64,000 nt of DNA, from the NCBI RefSeq assembly GCF_000720175.1, contig NZ_JOIX01000018.1, forward strand, positions 62,001-126,000. The letters are read 5' to 3'. The notes under the pieces were generated by a model. That model did no database searches, was not told the DNA's origin, and saw only the letters and a list, made by a program, of their open reading frames with translations. The position numbers were made by a program, and so were the translations under genes. Of the stretch, positions 51,392 to 60,568 are shown in pieces. The stretch comes from Streptomyces sp. NRRL S-337. GTDB taxonomy: Bacteria; Actinomycetota; Actinomycetes; Streptomycetales; Streptomycetaceae. The first letter of the stretch is position 1, and each line of letters starts with the position of its first letter.

Positions 51392-53097
51392 TCCACACCC
51401 GGCGGCGCACGCGCCCCGCGCGGGGAACGGCGATGCGGCTCGGCCTGATGGCGGTGCCGCTCGCCTTCTTCGCGCTGTTCTTCGCCTATCCGGTGGCCGC
51501 GATCGTCGGACGGGGACTGAAGGACGGCGGACAGTGGCAGCTCGGCCGGCTCGGAGCCGTACTGACCGACCCGGACATCGTCCATGTGCTGTGGTTCACC
51601 GTCTGGCAGGCAGCGGCCTCCACCGGCCTGACGCTGCTCATCGCACTGCCCGGCGCTTACGTCTTCGCACGTTTCGACTTCCCCGGCAAACAACTGCTGC
51701 GTGCGGTGGTGGCGGTGCCGTTCGTGCTGCCGACCGTCGTCGTCGGCTCCGCCTTCCTGGCCCTCGTCGGCCGTGGAGGGCTGCTGGACGAACTCTGGGG
51801 CCTGCGCCTGGACACCTCGGTGTGGGCGATCCTGCTCGCGCACGTCTTCTTCAACTACGCCGTGGTCGTACGGACCGTCGGCGGGCTGTGGGGGCAACTC
51901 GATCCGCGTCAGGAAGAGGCCGCGCGGGTACTGGGCGCCGGGCGGTTCGCGGCCTGGCGCAAGGTGACGCTGCCCGCCCTGGGGCCGGCCGTCGCGGCGG
52001 CCGCACTGATGGTTTTCCTCTTCACCTTCACCTCCTTCGGCGTGGTCCAGATCCTGGGAGGCCCGACCTTCTCGACGCTGGAGGTGGAGATCTACCGGCA
52101 GACCGCGGACTTCCTGGATCTGCCGACAGCCGCGGTTCTCACCATGATCCAGTTCGCGGCCGTACTGGGCGTTCTCGGGCTGCACGCCTGGACGGTGCGC
52201 CGGCGGGAAACCGCACTCCGGCTCGTGGATGCCTCGCAAGCCACCCGTCGACCGCGCGGCCGCGGCCAATGGGCGCTCCTGTGGGGCAACCTCCTGATCA
52301 TCACCGTGCTGCTCGTCGGCCCGCTCATCGTGCTCGTCGAGCGGTCGTTCGCCGGCCCTGACGGCTACGGGACGATCTTCTACGACTCCCTGCGCTCCGC
52401 CGCGTCCGCCGACAGCACCTTCGCCGTCGCGCCGCTCGACGCCCTGTGGAATTCCCTCGCCTACGGAGCCGCGGCCACGTTGATCGCCTTGGTGATCGGC
52501 GGACTGGCGGCCGCCGCCCTGACCTTGCCTCGGCTCCGCAGGAGCCCGTCGGGGCGAACACCTGTGGTCAACCGGTTCGTCCGGGGCTTCGACGCCCTCT
52601 TGATGCTGCCCCTCGGTGTCTCCGCGGTGACCGTCGGCTTCGGCTTTCTGATCACCCTCGACAAGCCGCCTCTGGACCTGCGTGCCTCCTGGTGGTTGGT
52701 CCCGCTTGCCCAGGCGCTGGTGGGGGTGCCGTTTGTGGTCCGGACGATGCTGCCCGTCCTGAAGGCGGTCGACGGGCGACTGCGCGAGGCCGCCGCCGTC
52801 CTCGGTGCCTCGCCATGGCGGGTATGGCGCGAGGTCGATCTTCCGATGGTGCGGCGGGCCGTGCTGATCGCCGCAGGGTTCGCCTTCGCCGTGTCGCTCG
52901 GCGAATTCGGTGCGACGGTTTTCATCGCACGGCCGGACCACCCGACGCTTCCGGTGGCTGTGGCACGGCTGCTGGGGCGGGCCGGAGAGCTCAACTACGG
53001 GCAGGCGATGGCCCTGTCGACCATCCTGATGGTGGTCTGCGCCGGCGCCCTGCTGATCCTGGAGCGCATCCGCATCAACCACCCCGGGGAGTTCTAG
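51355..53097 (+). CDS. thiP: Thiamine ABC transporter, fused two-domain permease
   Basis: A 580-aa permease with two binding-protein-dependent transport domains in one chain (about 12 helices), as in ThiP and FbpB. EAA loops: EEAARVLGAGRFAAWRKVTLPAL in the first half and REAAAVLGASPWRVWREVDLPMV in the second. Start uncertain: GTG at 51355 or 51367 overlaps thiB by up to 37 bases; ATG at 51433 has the best Shine-Dalgarno (GGGGAA) but would shorten the N-terminus before the first helix. Stop abuts thiQ. Confidence 0.94.
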   Translation: MDQAVVLARSEVVHTRRRTRPARGTAMRLGLMAVPLAFFALFFAYPVAAIVGRGLKDGGQWQLGRLGAVLTDPDIVHVLWFTVWQAAASTGLTLLIALPGAYVFARFDFPGKQLLRAVVAVPFVLPTVVVGSAFLALVGRGGLLDELWGLRLDTSVWAILLAHVFFNYAVVVRTVGGLWGQLDPRQEEAARVLGAGRFAAWRKVTLPALGPAVAAAALMVFLFTFTSFGVVQILGGPTFSTLEVEIYRQTADFLDLPTAAVLTMIQFAAVLGVLGLHAWTVRRRETALRLVDASQATRRPRGRGQWALLWGNLLIITVLLVGPLIVLVERSFAGPDGYGTIFYDSLRSAASADSTFAVAPLDALWNSLAYGAAATLIALVIGGLAAAALTLPRLRRSPSGRTPVVNRFVRGFDALLMLPLGVSAVTVGFGFLITLDKPPLDLRASWWLVPLAQALVGVPFVVRTMLPVLKAVDGRLREAAAVLGASPWRVWREVDLPMVRRAVLIAAGFAFAVSLGEFGATVFIARPDHPTLPVAVARLLGRAGELNYGQAMALSTILMVVCAGALLILERIRINHPGEF

Positions 53098-54186
53098 ATG
53101 ACGGCACGGGCCGAGTCCACTGCGCCAGACCTGCTGCGCCTGGACGGAGTGACCGTACGCTTCGGCGCCGCCGATCGCCCCGCCCTGGACTCGGTGGACC
53201 TGGATGTCGCCGCGCACGAAATCGTGTGCGTCCTGGGCCCGAGCGGCAGTGGCAAGTCCACCCTGCTGCGGGTGGTCGCCGGTCTTCAGCAGGCCGAGGC
53301 GGGTCGGGTGCTGCTGGAGGGACGGGATCAGGCGGGCGTAGCCACGCACCGGCGCGGGGTCGGCCTGATGTTTCAGGACCACCAGCTTTTCCCACAGCGG
53401 GACGTCGCGGGCAATGTTGCCTTCGGGCTGCGGATGCGACGCACCGCGCGTACCGACCGGGAGCGTATGGTCGCCGAACTGCTCGACCTCGTCGGGCTTC
53501 CGGGCGCTGAGCGGCGTGCCGTGGCGTCCCTGTCCGGCGGTGAACAGCAGCGGGTCGCACTGGCCCGCGCGCTCGCCCCGCGCCCCCGCCTGCTGATGCT
53601 GGACGAACCGCTCGGTCAGCTCGACCGCGGTCTTCGCGAACGGCTGGTCGTCGAACTTCGCCGTCTTTTCCAGGAGTTGGGGACGACCGTACTGGCCGTC
53701 ACTCACGACCAGGGTGAGGCCTTCGCGCTCGCCGACCGGGTCGTGGTGATGCAGGAGGGCCGGATCGCGCAGACCGGCACCCCGCTGGAGGTCTGGCAGC
53801 GCCCGGCCTCTGAATTCGTTGCCCGCTTCCTCGGCTTCGACAATGTGGTCGAGGCGACGGTGCAGGGCGAGGCGGCCGTCACCCCGTGGGGCAAGGTGCC
53901 GATCCCGAACGGGACCCCGGACGGACCGTGCCGGCTGCTCGTACGGCCGGCCGGTGTGCGGCTGATGCCCGCGCCCGAGGGCCTGCCCTGTAGGGTCGCG
54001 GCCCGCACCTTCCGCGGTACCCACGTCGCCCTGCTGCTTCAGCCCTCTGGTGGACCGCGGTTGGAGGCGGCCTGCGCCCTGCGCGAGGCGCCGGAGGTGG
54101 GGGAGCGCGTGGGGATCGCGTTCACCGCACAGGACGTCGTGGTCCTGGACGCTATGGGACAGGACGCTTCGAACCCGGCGGACTAA
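53098..54186 (+). CDS. thiQ: Thiamine ABC transporter, ATP-binding protein
   Basis: A 362-aa ABC ATPase with Walker A GPSGSGKST, Q-loop FQDHQLFP, signature LSGGEQQRVALARAL, Walker B LLMLDEP, switch AVTHDQGEA, and a ~120-residue C-terminal TOBE-like domain (WGKVPIPNG, VRPAGVRLMP). The start directly follows the thiP stop. Completes the riboswitch-controlled thiamine uptake operon. Confidence 0.95.
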   Translation: MTARAESTAPDLLRLDGVTVRFGAADRPALDSVDLDVAAHEIVCVLGPSGSGKSTLLRVVAGLQQAEAGRVLLEGRDQAGVATHRRGVGLMFQDHQLFPQRDVAGNVAFGLRMRRTARTDRERMVAELLDLVGLPGAERRAVASLSGGEQQRVALARALAPRPRLLMLDEPLGQLDRGLRERLVVELRRLFQELGTTVLAVTHDQGEAFALADRVVVMQEGRIAQTGTPLEVWQRPASEFVARFLGFDNVVEATVQGEAAVTPWGKVPIPNGTPDGPCRLLVRPAGVRLMPAPEGLPCRVAARTFRGTHVALLLQPSGGPRLEAACALREAPEVGERVGIAFTAQDVVVLDAMGQDASNPAD

Positions 54187-54292
54187 CTGTCGGGTGCGCT
54201 GCAACTGTGCCTGTGCCTGTGCTTGCGCCTCTGCCTTGGCCATGGAGTGCTCCTTCAGGTGGTCGTCGTGCCTTGTTCAGGGGGGTTGTCGG

Positions 54293-54979
54293 TCATGCGA
54301 GGGGAAGGGAATCCGGTCGGCGGCCCTGCGGGACCACCAGGCCCAACTCGTAGGCGAGGATGACCGCTTGAGCGCGGTCACGTAGACCCATCTTGGTGAA
54401 CAGCCGGTTGATGTGCGTCTTGACGGTGTGGTCGGTGATCGTCAGTCGTTCGGCGATCTCCGCGTTGGAAAGCCCCTGGGCGATCTGGACGAGCACCTCC
54501 ACCTCGCGGCCGGTCAGCTCCTCGACCGTGCGTACGGGAACCGGTGCCGCGCGCTGCTTGACGAAGGCCGCGATGAGCCGCTTCGTCAGTTCCGGCGCGA
54601 GAAGCGCATTCCCCTCCGCCACCACCCTTACGGCATGGAGGAGCTCCGGGAACGTCGCATCCTTCAGCAGGAAGCCGCTGGCCCCGGCCGCGAGCGCGTC
54701 ATAGACGTACTCGTCGAGACCGAACGTCGTCAGCATCAGCGCTTTGGTGGTGCCGCCGGACGCCCGGGTGATCTCACGAGCAGCCTCGATGCCGTTCTTG
54801 TGCGGCATGCGGATGTCCAGCAGTGCCAGGTCGGGCCGCTGCTCCGCGGCGACACGCACCGCCTGGACCCCGTCCTCGGCCTCACCGACCACCTCGATGT
54901 CGTCCTGAGTGCCCAGCAGATTGACGAATGCGGTGCGGACGACCGCCTGGTCGTCAGCGATGATTGCTCTGATCACCAA
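54293..54979 (-). CDS. NarL/LuxR-family response regulator
   Basis: A 228-aa response regulator. REC domain with IADDQAVVRTAFV, phospho-aspartate in LALLDIRMPHKNG (about residue 55), LTTF and KDA; C-terminal LuxR HTH (LTGREVEVLVQIAQGLSNAEIAERLTITDHTVKTHINRLF, here in part). The start overlaps the kinase gene by seven bases, so the pair is an operon. The target is unknown. Confidence 0.95.
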   Translation of the reverse strand: MVIRAIIADDQAVVRTAFVNLLGTQDDIEVVGEAEDGVQAVRVAAEQRPDLALLDIRMPHKNGIEAAREITRASGGTTKALMLTTFGLDEYVYDALAAGASGFLLKDATFPELLHAVRVVAEGNALLAPELTKRLIAAFVKQRAAPVPVRTVEELTGREVEVLVQIAQGLSNAEIAERLTITDHTVKTHINRLFTKMGLRDRAQAVILAYELGLVVPQGRRPDSLPLA

Positions 54980-56127
54980 GGGATTTCCGCTTCTATGAGA
55001 AAGCCGCCGTCGGGTCCGGGCCCGGCCGTGAGCTTCCCGCCGAGCAGCGCCGCCCGCTCCTGTATGCCGACCAGCCCGTGGCCGGTGTGGGCCGCACCCA
55101 CCGGACCTGGTCCGTCATCCGCGATGCGCACCGCCAGCCGGTCGGAGCAGTAGCCGATCTCCACCACCGTATGAGCCCCCGGAGCATGTCGACGCGCGTT
55201 GGTCAGCCCCTCCTGCACGATGCGGTATGCGGACAGCTCCCAGGAGGTGGGCAGCGCGACGCGTTCACCGCTGATGCGCAGCTCGACCTCACCGCCCACC
55301 GAGCGGTGCTGTGTTATGAGGTCGTCCAGTGCGTCGAGGGTCGGCTGGGGAGCCGTGCCGGCCTTGTCATCGGGCCCGGTCCGCAGGGCGCCCAGCAGCC
55401 GGCGCAGCTCCGTCATCGAAGAGCGGGCGGAGGCGGCGATCTGCTGAAAACCCTCGCGGGCCTGCGGCGAGAGACCTGGCGTGGTGTAGGTGGCGCTCTC
55501 GGCCTGGACCGCGATCATCGAGACCGAGTGCGAGATGACATCGTGGAGTTCGCGTGCGATCGCCGCCCGCTCGGCATCGGCGGCCTGCTGCCGCTCCATC
55601 TCGATCAACCGGGCCTGTGCCGCGGCGCGCTCCCGACGCGTTTCCTCCCGTGCACGCACCGCATCACCCATCGACACCGCCGCGAGGATCGCCACGGTCA
55701 GTACGAACCACTCGGCGTAGAGACTGGGGGAGTAGGCGGGCCAACCCCATGTCGCAATGTGCCACTGGTTCACGATGAGTGAGAGAACCGAGCCGGCGAC
55801 GACAACGACCACGGGGTGGGCAACTCTGCGACGCCCGAGGGTGTAGCAGCCGATCAGCCCGCTCACGGCGGCCGCGATATAGAGGTCGCTGCCGGCCGCG
55901 AAGCTGACCTGGACCCCTACTACCGCGAGCACCGCGATGGCCGGGTACGAACGGCGCCAGCCCAGTGCCGCGGCGGACGTCAGCACCGCGAGCGCGATCA
56001 CCAGCGAGTGCCGCGGTACCACCACCAGTTCCGCGGCAGCGAACGCCGTCAGCGCTCCGCCGGTGATCCAGGGGTATGAGGGCGACGCGATCCACCCGCG
56101 CAGCCGCTGCTGGAGAGATTTGCTCAT
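54973..56127 (-). CDS. Sensor histidine kinase (HisKA_3 / NarX-like)
   Basis: A ~384-aa membrane kinase with four to five N-terminal helices (residues ~15-160), a HisKA_3 dimerisation helix with the phospho-histidine in IARELHDVISHSVSMIAVQAE, and a C-terminal ATPase (YRIVQEGLTNARRHA, IADDGPG, GHGLVGIQERAALLGG). There is no large extracytoplasmic sensor, so it likely senses membrane or intramembrane cues. The ATG at 56127 is used; a TTG at 56142 with AAGGCG upstream would add five residues. Confidence 0.94.
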   Translation of the reverse strand: MSKSLQQRLRGWIASPSYPWITGGALTAFAAAELVVVPRHSLVIALAVLTSAAALGWRRSYPAIAVLAVVGVQVSFAAGSDLYIAAAVSGLIGCYTLGRRRVAHPVVVVVAGSVLSLIVNQWHIATWGWPAYSPSLYAEWFVLTVAILAAVSMGDAVRAREETRRERAAAQARLIEMERQQAADAERAAIARELHDVISHSVSMIAVQAESATYTTPGLSPQAREGFQQIAASARSSMTELRRLLGALRTGPDDKAGTAPQPTLDALDDLITQHRSVGGEVELRISGERVALPTSWELSAYRIVQEGLTNARRHAPGAHTVVEIGYCSDRLAVRIADDGPGPVGAAHTGHGLVGIQERAALLGGKLTAGPGPDGGFLIEAEIPW

Positions 56128-56709
56128 GCCGATATTTTTCAAAATCGCGCCTTGCCGCAGCGTCGCCGCACGGGTTGATCTCTCGGCCGCATGTCATGCC
56201 ACGGGTTGATGCCGAGGTTCAGTTGCTCGGTTGACTCCCGGCGAGCCAGCACTCCGTAGCCTCGTGATCACGCGAGGACGGAGGAATGATGGGCTACCAA
56301 TACCCCTTATACGTAAGGCAGTTGTCGATGTCGTGGCTGGGGAAGCCGGCCTGGTGCGGGCTGCATGTTGGACACCGCGTGGGCTCGCCCGCGGAGAAGT
56401 GGGGACAGAGCGCCGGCGCAATCGTGAACCTCGGCGGCCCGACACACCTCGCAGACTCGCGGCACGGTCGGGTGTGGTGGGGGCCGGCTGCACGCCCCGT
56501 GCGGCGCGGGGCCAGTGAGGTCGGTCCTATGGTCGACGGTCGCAGTCGACATGCCGTCTCGGTATACCTCAACGGCATGCTGACCGACCCTGACGCCGTG
56601 AAACTGATGGAGGGAGAAAGGGCGTGCCCGGGGCAGGTCGGAGTGGGGCTTCGACTGGGACCGGCTCCTGCGACGATCTGGCGCGATGACTGGGCACAGG
56701 ATGAATGGG
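56128..56709. other. Gene-free stretch between kinase and DMT transporter genes
   Basis: About 580 bases. GC is lower and more even than the flanks, and open frames in it lack family patterns. A plus-strand ATG pair at 56286 and 56289 preceded by GGAGGA was examined and not accepted. AT-rich sequence at 56130-56150 is where the kinase promoter should be. May be a decayed gene. Confidence 0.4.
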
Positions 56710-57786
56710 CTATTGGCTGCGCTCGGCGCTGGGCCGGACCTCACTCGCCGCGCCCTGTGTCTGTTCGTGACCGGGAGAAGACGCGGCACCGTCGGGCAGG
56801 GCCCCGTTCGCCGCCTCGGGCGAGCCCGGGCCTGGGGATCCCAGCTCCTTGTCAGCCCCCGTGCTCGATCGTGCCGCCGACGCCGGCGCAGCGTGGGAAC
56901 CGTCCGGCTCGGGCTCGCCGAACCAGGCGACCGCTACCGCTCCGGCGACGGCCACTACAAAACCGAGGACGGCGACCCAGGCGAATCCCGGACGGGAGGA
57001 GTCACCGAGCCAGAGGACGCCGAGGATGCCGGGGACCACGGTCTCGCCCACCACGAGCGCCGCCGTGGCGCCGTTCACCGAACCGATCTGCAGGGCGACG
57101 GTGTGCAGATACATGCCGCCGAGACCCGCGATGAGGATCGCGTACAGGGCAGGGTCGGCGAGCATGGACGGCAGATGGAAGGGATCAGCGCCGTTCAGCA
57201 CCCGCACGCCGACGCCGAGGGCACCGAAGCCCAGGCCGGAGAGCAGACCGGCGAAGATGGCAGCCTGTCCGCCCATCAGGCGCACGATCAAGGTGCCGCC
57301 GCCCATGAGCAGGACGGAGGCGGCGAGCAGCCACCAGTGGGTGGCGATCGGGGTGTGGCCGCTGCCTTCCGGGCCTGCGGCCGTGGCGAGCAGCACCAGC
57401 GCGGAACAGACCACGCCGATGGAGCCCCACTCGGCCTTGCTGAGCCGGATGCCGAGGAGCTTGATGCTCAGAACGGCGGTGATCACGAGGTTCGCGCTGA
57501 TCACGGTCTGGGACAGGAACAGCGGCAGCAGTCGGGCCGCCAGCGCGCCGAGCCCGAAACCGATGAAGTCCAGCACGGAGCCCACCAGGAACTCCCAGGT
57601 CACGGCGGCTTTGGCGGTCGAGGAGAGGCTGGGGCCGCCGTGCTGGGTGACGCCCGTGGTGGAGGCCTTGGCCGCCTCCTGGCGGGCGGATTTACGGGAG
57701 CCGACCGCCTGTAGGACCGAACCCGTGCCGTAGCAGGCCGAGGCTGCCACCGCCGTCAGAAGGCCGATGATCACCGAGAGCTCCAT
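56710..57786 (-). CDS. DMT/EamA-type membrane transporter
   Basis: A 358-aa protein with about 9-10 membrane helices and the two-halves architecture of drug/metabolite transporters (SVIIGLLTAVAASACYGTGSVLQA near the start; GGMYLHTVALQIGSVNGATAALVVGETVVPGILGVLWLGD in the second half, quoted in part). The ~60-residue C-terminal tail is Pro/Gly/Ser/Ala-rich and cytoplasmic. The ATG at 57786 is clear. Substrate unknown. Confidence 0.88.
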   Translation of the reverse strand: MELSVIIGLLTAVAASACYGTGSVLQAVGSRKSARQEAAKASTTGVTQHGGPSLSSTAKAAVTWEFLVGSVLDFIGFGLGALAARLLPLFLSQTVISANLVITAVLSIKLLGIRLSKAEWGSIGVVCSALVLLATAAGPEGSGHTPIATHWWLLAASVLLMGGGTLIVRLMGGQAAIFAGLLSGLGFGALGVGVRVLNGADPFHLPSMLADPALYAILIAGLGGMYLHTVALQIGSVNGATAALVVGETVVPGILGVLWLGDSSRPGFAWVAVLGFVVAVAGAVAVAWFGEPEPDGSHAAPASAARSSTGADKELGSPGPGSPEAANGALPDGAASSPGHEQTQGAASEVRPSAERSQ

Positions 57787-57936
57787 TCGCCCGCTGTCTG
57801 CATTACCTGTTCATTGCCTGCTTGGCAGACGTGCATTTCGGGAGGGGAGTTGCCTCGGCGGGCAGACGGATCACGCGTCGCCGGCAGGAGCGCCCGTTCG
57901 TCTTTCGGGTGGCCGGGTGGAAGAACGTCCCCTCGC

Positions 57937-59091
57937 TCAGGATGAAGCCCCGTCCCTCAGGCGGACGAGCGCGTCCGGGACCTCATCCACCGAGTCGACA
58001 AGGGCGATCCGGGTAGCCATGGGGCGGTCCGTGGCGAGGGCCTGGAGCAGGGGCCAGGTGGGCAGCTTCTCGGTCCAGTGCGCGCGGTTCACCAGCACCA
58101 TCGGGGTCGGCTCGCCCCGCGACTGGTAGTAGTTCGGGGTCGCATTGTCGAAGATCTCCTGGACGGTCCCGGCCGCTCCGGGCAGGAACACGACGCCGGC
58201 GTTCGAGCGTGCCAGCAGGCCGTCCTCGCGCACCGCGTTGACGAAGTACTTGGCGATGTGGGACGCAAAGGCATTGGGCGGTTCGTGTCCGTAGAACCAG
58301 GTCGGAATGCCGACCGAGGAGCCGCCGCCCGGCCGGCTCCGGCGCACGTCGAAGGCGGCACGCGCCCAGTCGGTGATCGACGGGCCGAAGTGGGGTGCCT
58401 TGGCAAGGATCTCCAGAGCGGAATCGAGCATCGCGTCCTCGAAGGGCGAGGCATACGCGCCGAGGTTCGCGGCCTCCATCGCGCCCGGACCACCACCCGT
58501 CGCCACGGTCAGGCCGTCGCGGGCGAGGCGGCGACCGAGCCGGGCCGCCCCCGCATAGGCTGCGGACCCACGCTCCAGTGCATGTCCGCCCATGATGCCC
58601 ACCACCTGTGCGCCCGCCAGGTGTTCGTCGAGGGCGTCGGAGACCGCGTCGTCGTGGATGCTGCGGAGCATCGAGGCGAAGATGTCGCCGTCCGATTTGG
58701 TGTCCTGGTACCAGTGATAGGTGAGTGCGTCCGGGGTGGTGTCGTAGCCCGCGTCGACCAACCCCTCGAAAAGCTCCTCCGGCCCGTACAAGCTGCCCCG
58801 ATAAGGATCGAACGGCAGGTCAGGTATGGGCGGGAAGACCAAGGCGCCGCCGGCCCGGACCTTGGCCGTCGCGTCCGGCTCCATCGCGCAGCCGAGAAAC
58901 ACGGCGTCCGTGGTGTCCGTGCTGAGGAGTGCGAACGTACGGTTCGTCAGATCGACCGACTGGATGCGGTAGCCGGCGAGGCTGCCGGTGGAGGCGACCT
59001 GGTCGAACTCCTCCAGGGACTCGATCTCGCGGTCGTGTTCGGGGTGACGGTCGGACGCTGGGGACTCTGAATTCCGGTGCACGCCCGCCAT
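57937..59091 (-). CDS. LOG/PpnN-like Rossmann nucleotide-binding protein
   Basis: A 384-aa protein. N-terminal ~140 residues precede a LOG-type lysine-decarboxylase-like Rossmann domain: VGIMGGHALERGS, VATGGGPGAMEAANLGAY and the signature VFLPGAAGTVQEIFD. Canonical LOG enzymes, which release nucleobases from nucleoside monophosphates, have PGGxGTxxE; here the second glycine is alanine. The long form resembles the PpnN side of the family. The start is separated by one base from the MarR stop, so they are co-transcribed. Confidence 0.85.
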   Translation of the reverse strand: MAGVHRNSESPASDRHPEHDREIESLEEFDQVASTGSLAGYRIQSVDLTNRTFALLSTDTTDAVFLGCAMEPDATAKVRAGGALVFPPIPDLPFDPYRGSLYGPEELFEGLVDAGYDTTPDALTYHWYQDTKSDGDIFASMLRSIHDDAVSDALDEHLAGAQVVGIMGGHALERGSAAYAGAARLGRRLARDGLTVATGGGPGAMEAANLGAYASPFEDAMLDSALEILAKAPHFGPSITDWARAAFDVRRSRPGGGSSVGIPTWFYGHEPPNAFASHIAKYFVNAVREDGLLARSNAGVVFLPGAAGTVQEIFDNATPNYYQSRGEPTPMVLVNRAHWTEKLPTWPLLQALATDRPMATRIALVDSVDEVPDALVRLRDGASS

Positions 59092-59092
59092 G

Positions 59093-59506
59093 CTAGGGCC
59101 GCAGGGACTCCACCAGGGGACGGAGGTTACGGTCGGCGGCCGCCGAGTCCAGGGCGGCGCGCAGGGCGTCGTCGTACGTCGGCCGTGCCTTCTTCTGCAG
59201 CTTGCGGCCTTCCTCGGTGATCACGCTGTACACGCCGCGCCGGTCGTCGGGGCACAGGTCGCGGCGGGTGAGGCCGGAGGACTCCAGGCGCGAGGCCAGC
59301 CGGCTCACCGAGCTCTGATTGAGACCGATGAGATCGGCGAGTTCCTGCATCCGCAGCTCGCCCTCGCCCGCCTCGGCCAGCCGGGCCAGCGCGCGGTACT
59401 CCGACAGTCCGATGCTGTGGTGCTGCTGCAGGGCTTTCGCCAGTTCCTGCTCGACGCGCGTGTGCAGTGCTCCGAGCCGGTCCCAGTGCTCCGCGTCCAT
59501 CGCCAT
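59093..59506 (-). CDS. MarR-family transcriptional regulator
   Basis: A 137-aa winged-helix dimer. EHWDRLGALHTRVEQELAKAL, recognition helix in ELADLIGLNQSSVSRLASRLESSGL, and wing RRDLCPDDRRGVYSVITEEGRKL. The start at 59506 has GAAGGGG six bases upstream. Divergent from a RidA-like gene and co-directional with the LOG gene; it probably controls both through sequence at 59560-59600. The inducer is unknown. Confidence 0.92.
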   Translation of the reverse strand: MAMDAEHWDRLGALHTRVEQELAKALQQHHSIGLSEYRALARLAEAGEGELRMQELADLIGLNQSSVSRLASRLESSGLTRRDLCPDDRRGVYSVITEEGRKLQKKARPTYDDALRAALDSAAADRNLRPLVESLRP

Positions 59507-59536
59507 CCGCCCCTTCTGCCTTTTTCCGCTGGGCCC

Positions 59537-59600
59537 TTGACAGCAGCGTACATGCGTCCGAAACTTATGTATGCGCATGCAACTAATGCGTATGCATGGA
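59537..59600 (+). promoter_or_regulatory. RidA promoter with overlapping palindromic operator
   Basis: A perfect -35 TTGACA (59537-59542), 17-bp spacer and GAAACT (59560-59565). Immediately downstream lie ATGCGCAT (59571-59578, perfect palindrome) and a related ATGCGTATGCAT (59586-59597), within an alternating ATGC-rich stretch typical of MarR targets. Repression by the divergent MarR protein is inferred. Confidence 0.65.
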
Positions 59601-59622
59601 ACCAAACTGGGGGGAGATGAAG

Positions 59623-60051
59623 ATGGCGACGGAGAACGTGGCAACCGAGGCTTGGGGCGCGACCGAGATCGAGCGGATCGCCACCGTGCCGGACTGGTAT
59701 GAGCCGTACAAGATCTCACAGGCCATCAGGGCGGGCGGATTGATCCACGTCTCGGGGCAGGCGGGGATCGACGAGCAGGGGCGGACCGTCTCGGACGATT
59801 TCCTGGAACAAGGCCGGCAGGCTTTTGCGAATGTCGAACGGGTCCTGGCCGCGGCGGGTGCTTCGCTGGCCGATGTCGTCAAGGTCGGCATCTTCGTGAC
59901 GGACATGGCGGCCCACCTCGACCATGTCATCACGCTGCGCGAGGAGTTCCTGTCCGAGCCCTATCCCGCCGACACGCTGCTGGAAGTGTCAGCTCTGGCC
60001 CAACCGGACTGGCGAATAGAGGTGGAGGTCACGGCGCTGGATCGCCGCTGA
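59623..60051 (+). CDS. RidA-family (YjgF/UK114) protein lacking the catalytic arginine
   Basis: A 142-aa protein with the RidA fold: IRAGGLIHVSGQAGIDEQG, QAFANVERVLAAAGASLADVVKVGIFVTDM and the C-terminal WRIEVEVTALD. Active RidA deaminases use an arginine in a PARS/T motif; here the position reads PADT, so 2-aminoacrylate deaminase activity is unlikely. This places it with the Rid4-7-like side of the superfamily. The ATG at 59623 has the best-spaced GGGGGAG. Divergent from marR. Confidence 0.9.
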   Translation: MATENVATEAWGATEIERIATVPDWYEPYKISQAIRAGGLIHVSGQAGIDEQGRTVSDDFLEQGRQAFANVERVLAAAGASLADVVKVGIFVTDMAAHLDHVITLREEFLSEPYPADTLLEVSALAQPDWRIEVEVTALDRR

Positions 60052-60520
60052 CTGCGAGACGCACGATCGGGTTGGGTAAGGGCCCGTCATGCCCCAACCT
60101 GGCCAACGAGGTCGAGGCGGAGGGTCCTACTCAGCGGCCCTGCCTCAGGGGGCACTGCCATATGGGCAAGATGCGTACGGCATACGCGCCTGCACCGCGC
60201 TGCTACGACGCACTCCCTCAGTCACCGAACACCCACCGCCGCGCCCTGCCCGCCCGACGTCGCCGCAGGCAGGCCAACTGGCTGCCCGGTTCCAGCTCCT
60301 GACGCCAACAGCCTGGCCTCCACCCGGCTGAGGCCACCCGCTCCGGCCTCAGGAGACCCCACTCACAGGCTGGACCCACAACCCCAACCACCTCAGCCCC
60401 AACCACCTCAGCCATCGCCCAACTCCCCACCCCCAGCTGAACCACAGCACAACCCGCAGCTCACCCGCCAAAACAATGCACAGCTCAATGCACAGCTCAA
60501 TGCGGGGCCCACCCGCCAGC
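60052..60520 (+). other. Gene-free stretch with decayed Pro/Gln-rich coding sequence
   Basis: 469 bases between the RidA gene and the convergent ABC permease. Contains two short repeat families: CAACCACCTCAGCCC-like units near 60380-60415 and AATGCACAGCTC units near 60475-60500. No hairpin that would clearly terminate either gene was seen. Confidence 0.5.
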
Positions 60521-60568
60521 TCAATGCATCAACGGCAGCGTCGCCATTTCAGCCACGGTCCAGGTGAG
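60089..60568 (+). pseudogene. Possible frameshifted remnant of a Pro/Gln-rich protein gene
   Basis: The start reads MPQPGQRGRGGGSYS..ALPQGALPYGQDAYG, like the disordered N-terminus of many Streptomyces membrane proteins. About 200 bases on, a different frame reads DPQPQPPQPQPPQPSPNS and NAQLNAQLNAGPTRQLNA before a stop at 60566-60568. The change of frame suggests a decayed gene; low complexity limits certainty. Confidence 0.3.

Noticed and set aside
56286..56709. Plus-strand gene starting at the ATG pair after GGAGGA
   Set aside because: Shine-Dalgarno is too close to the ATG, the product has no family features, and the frame runs antisense into the DMT transporter gene.
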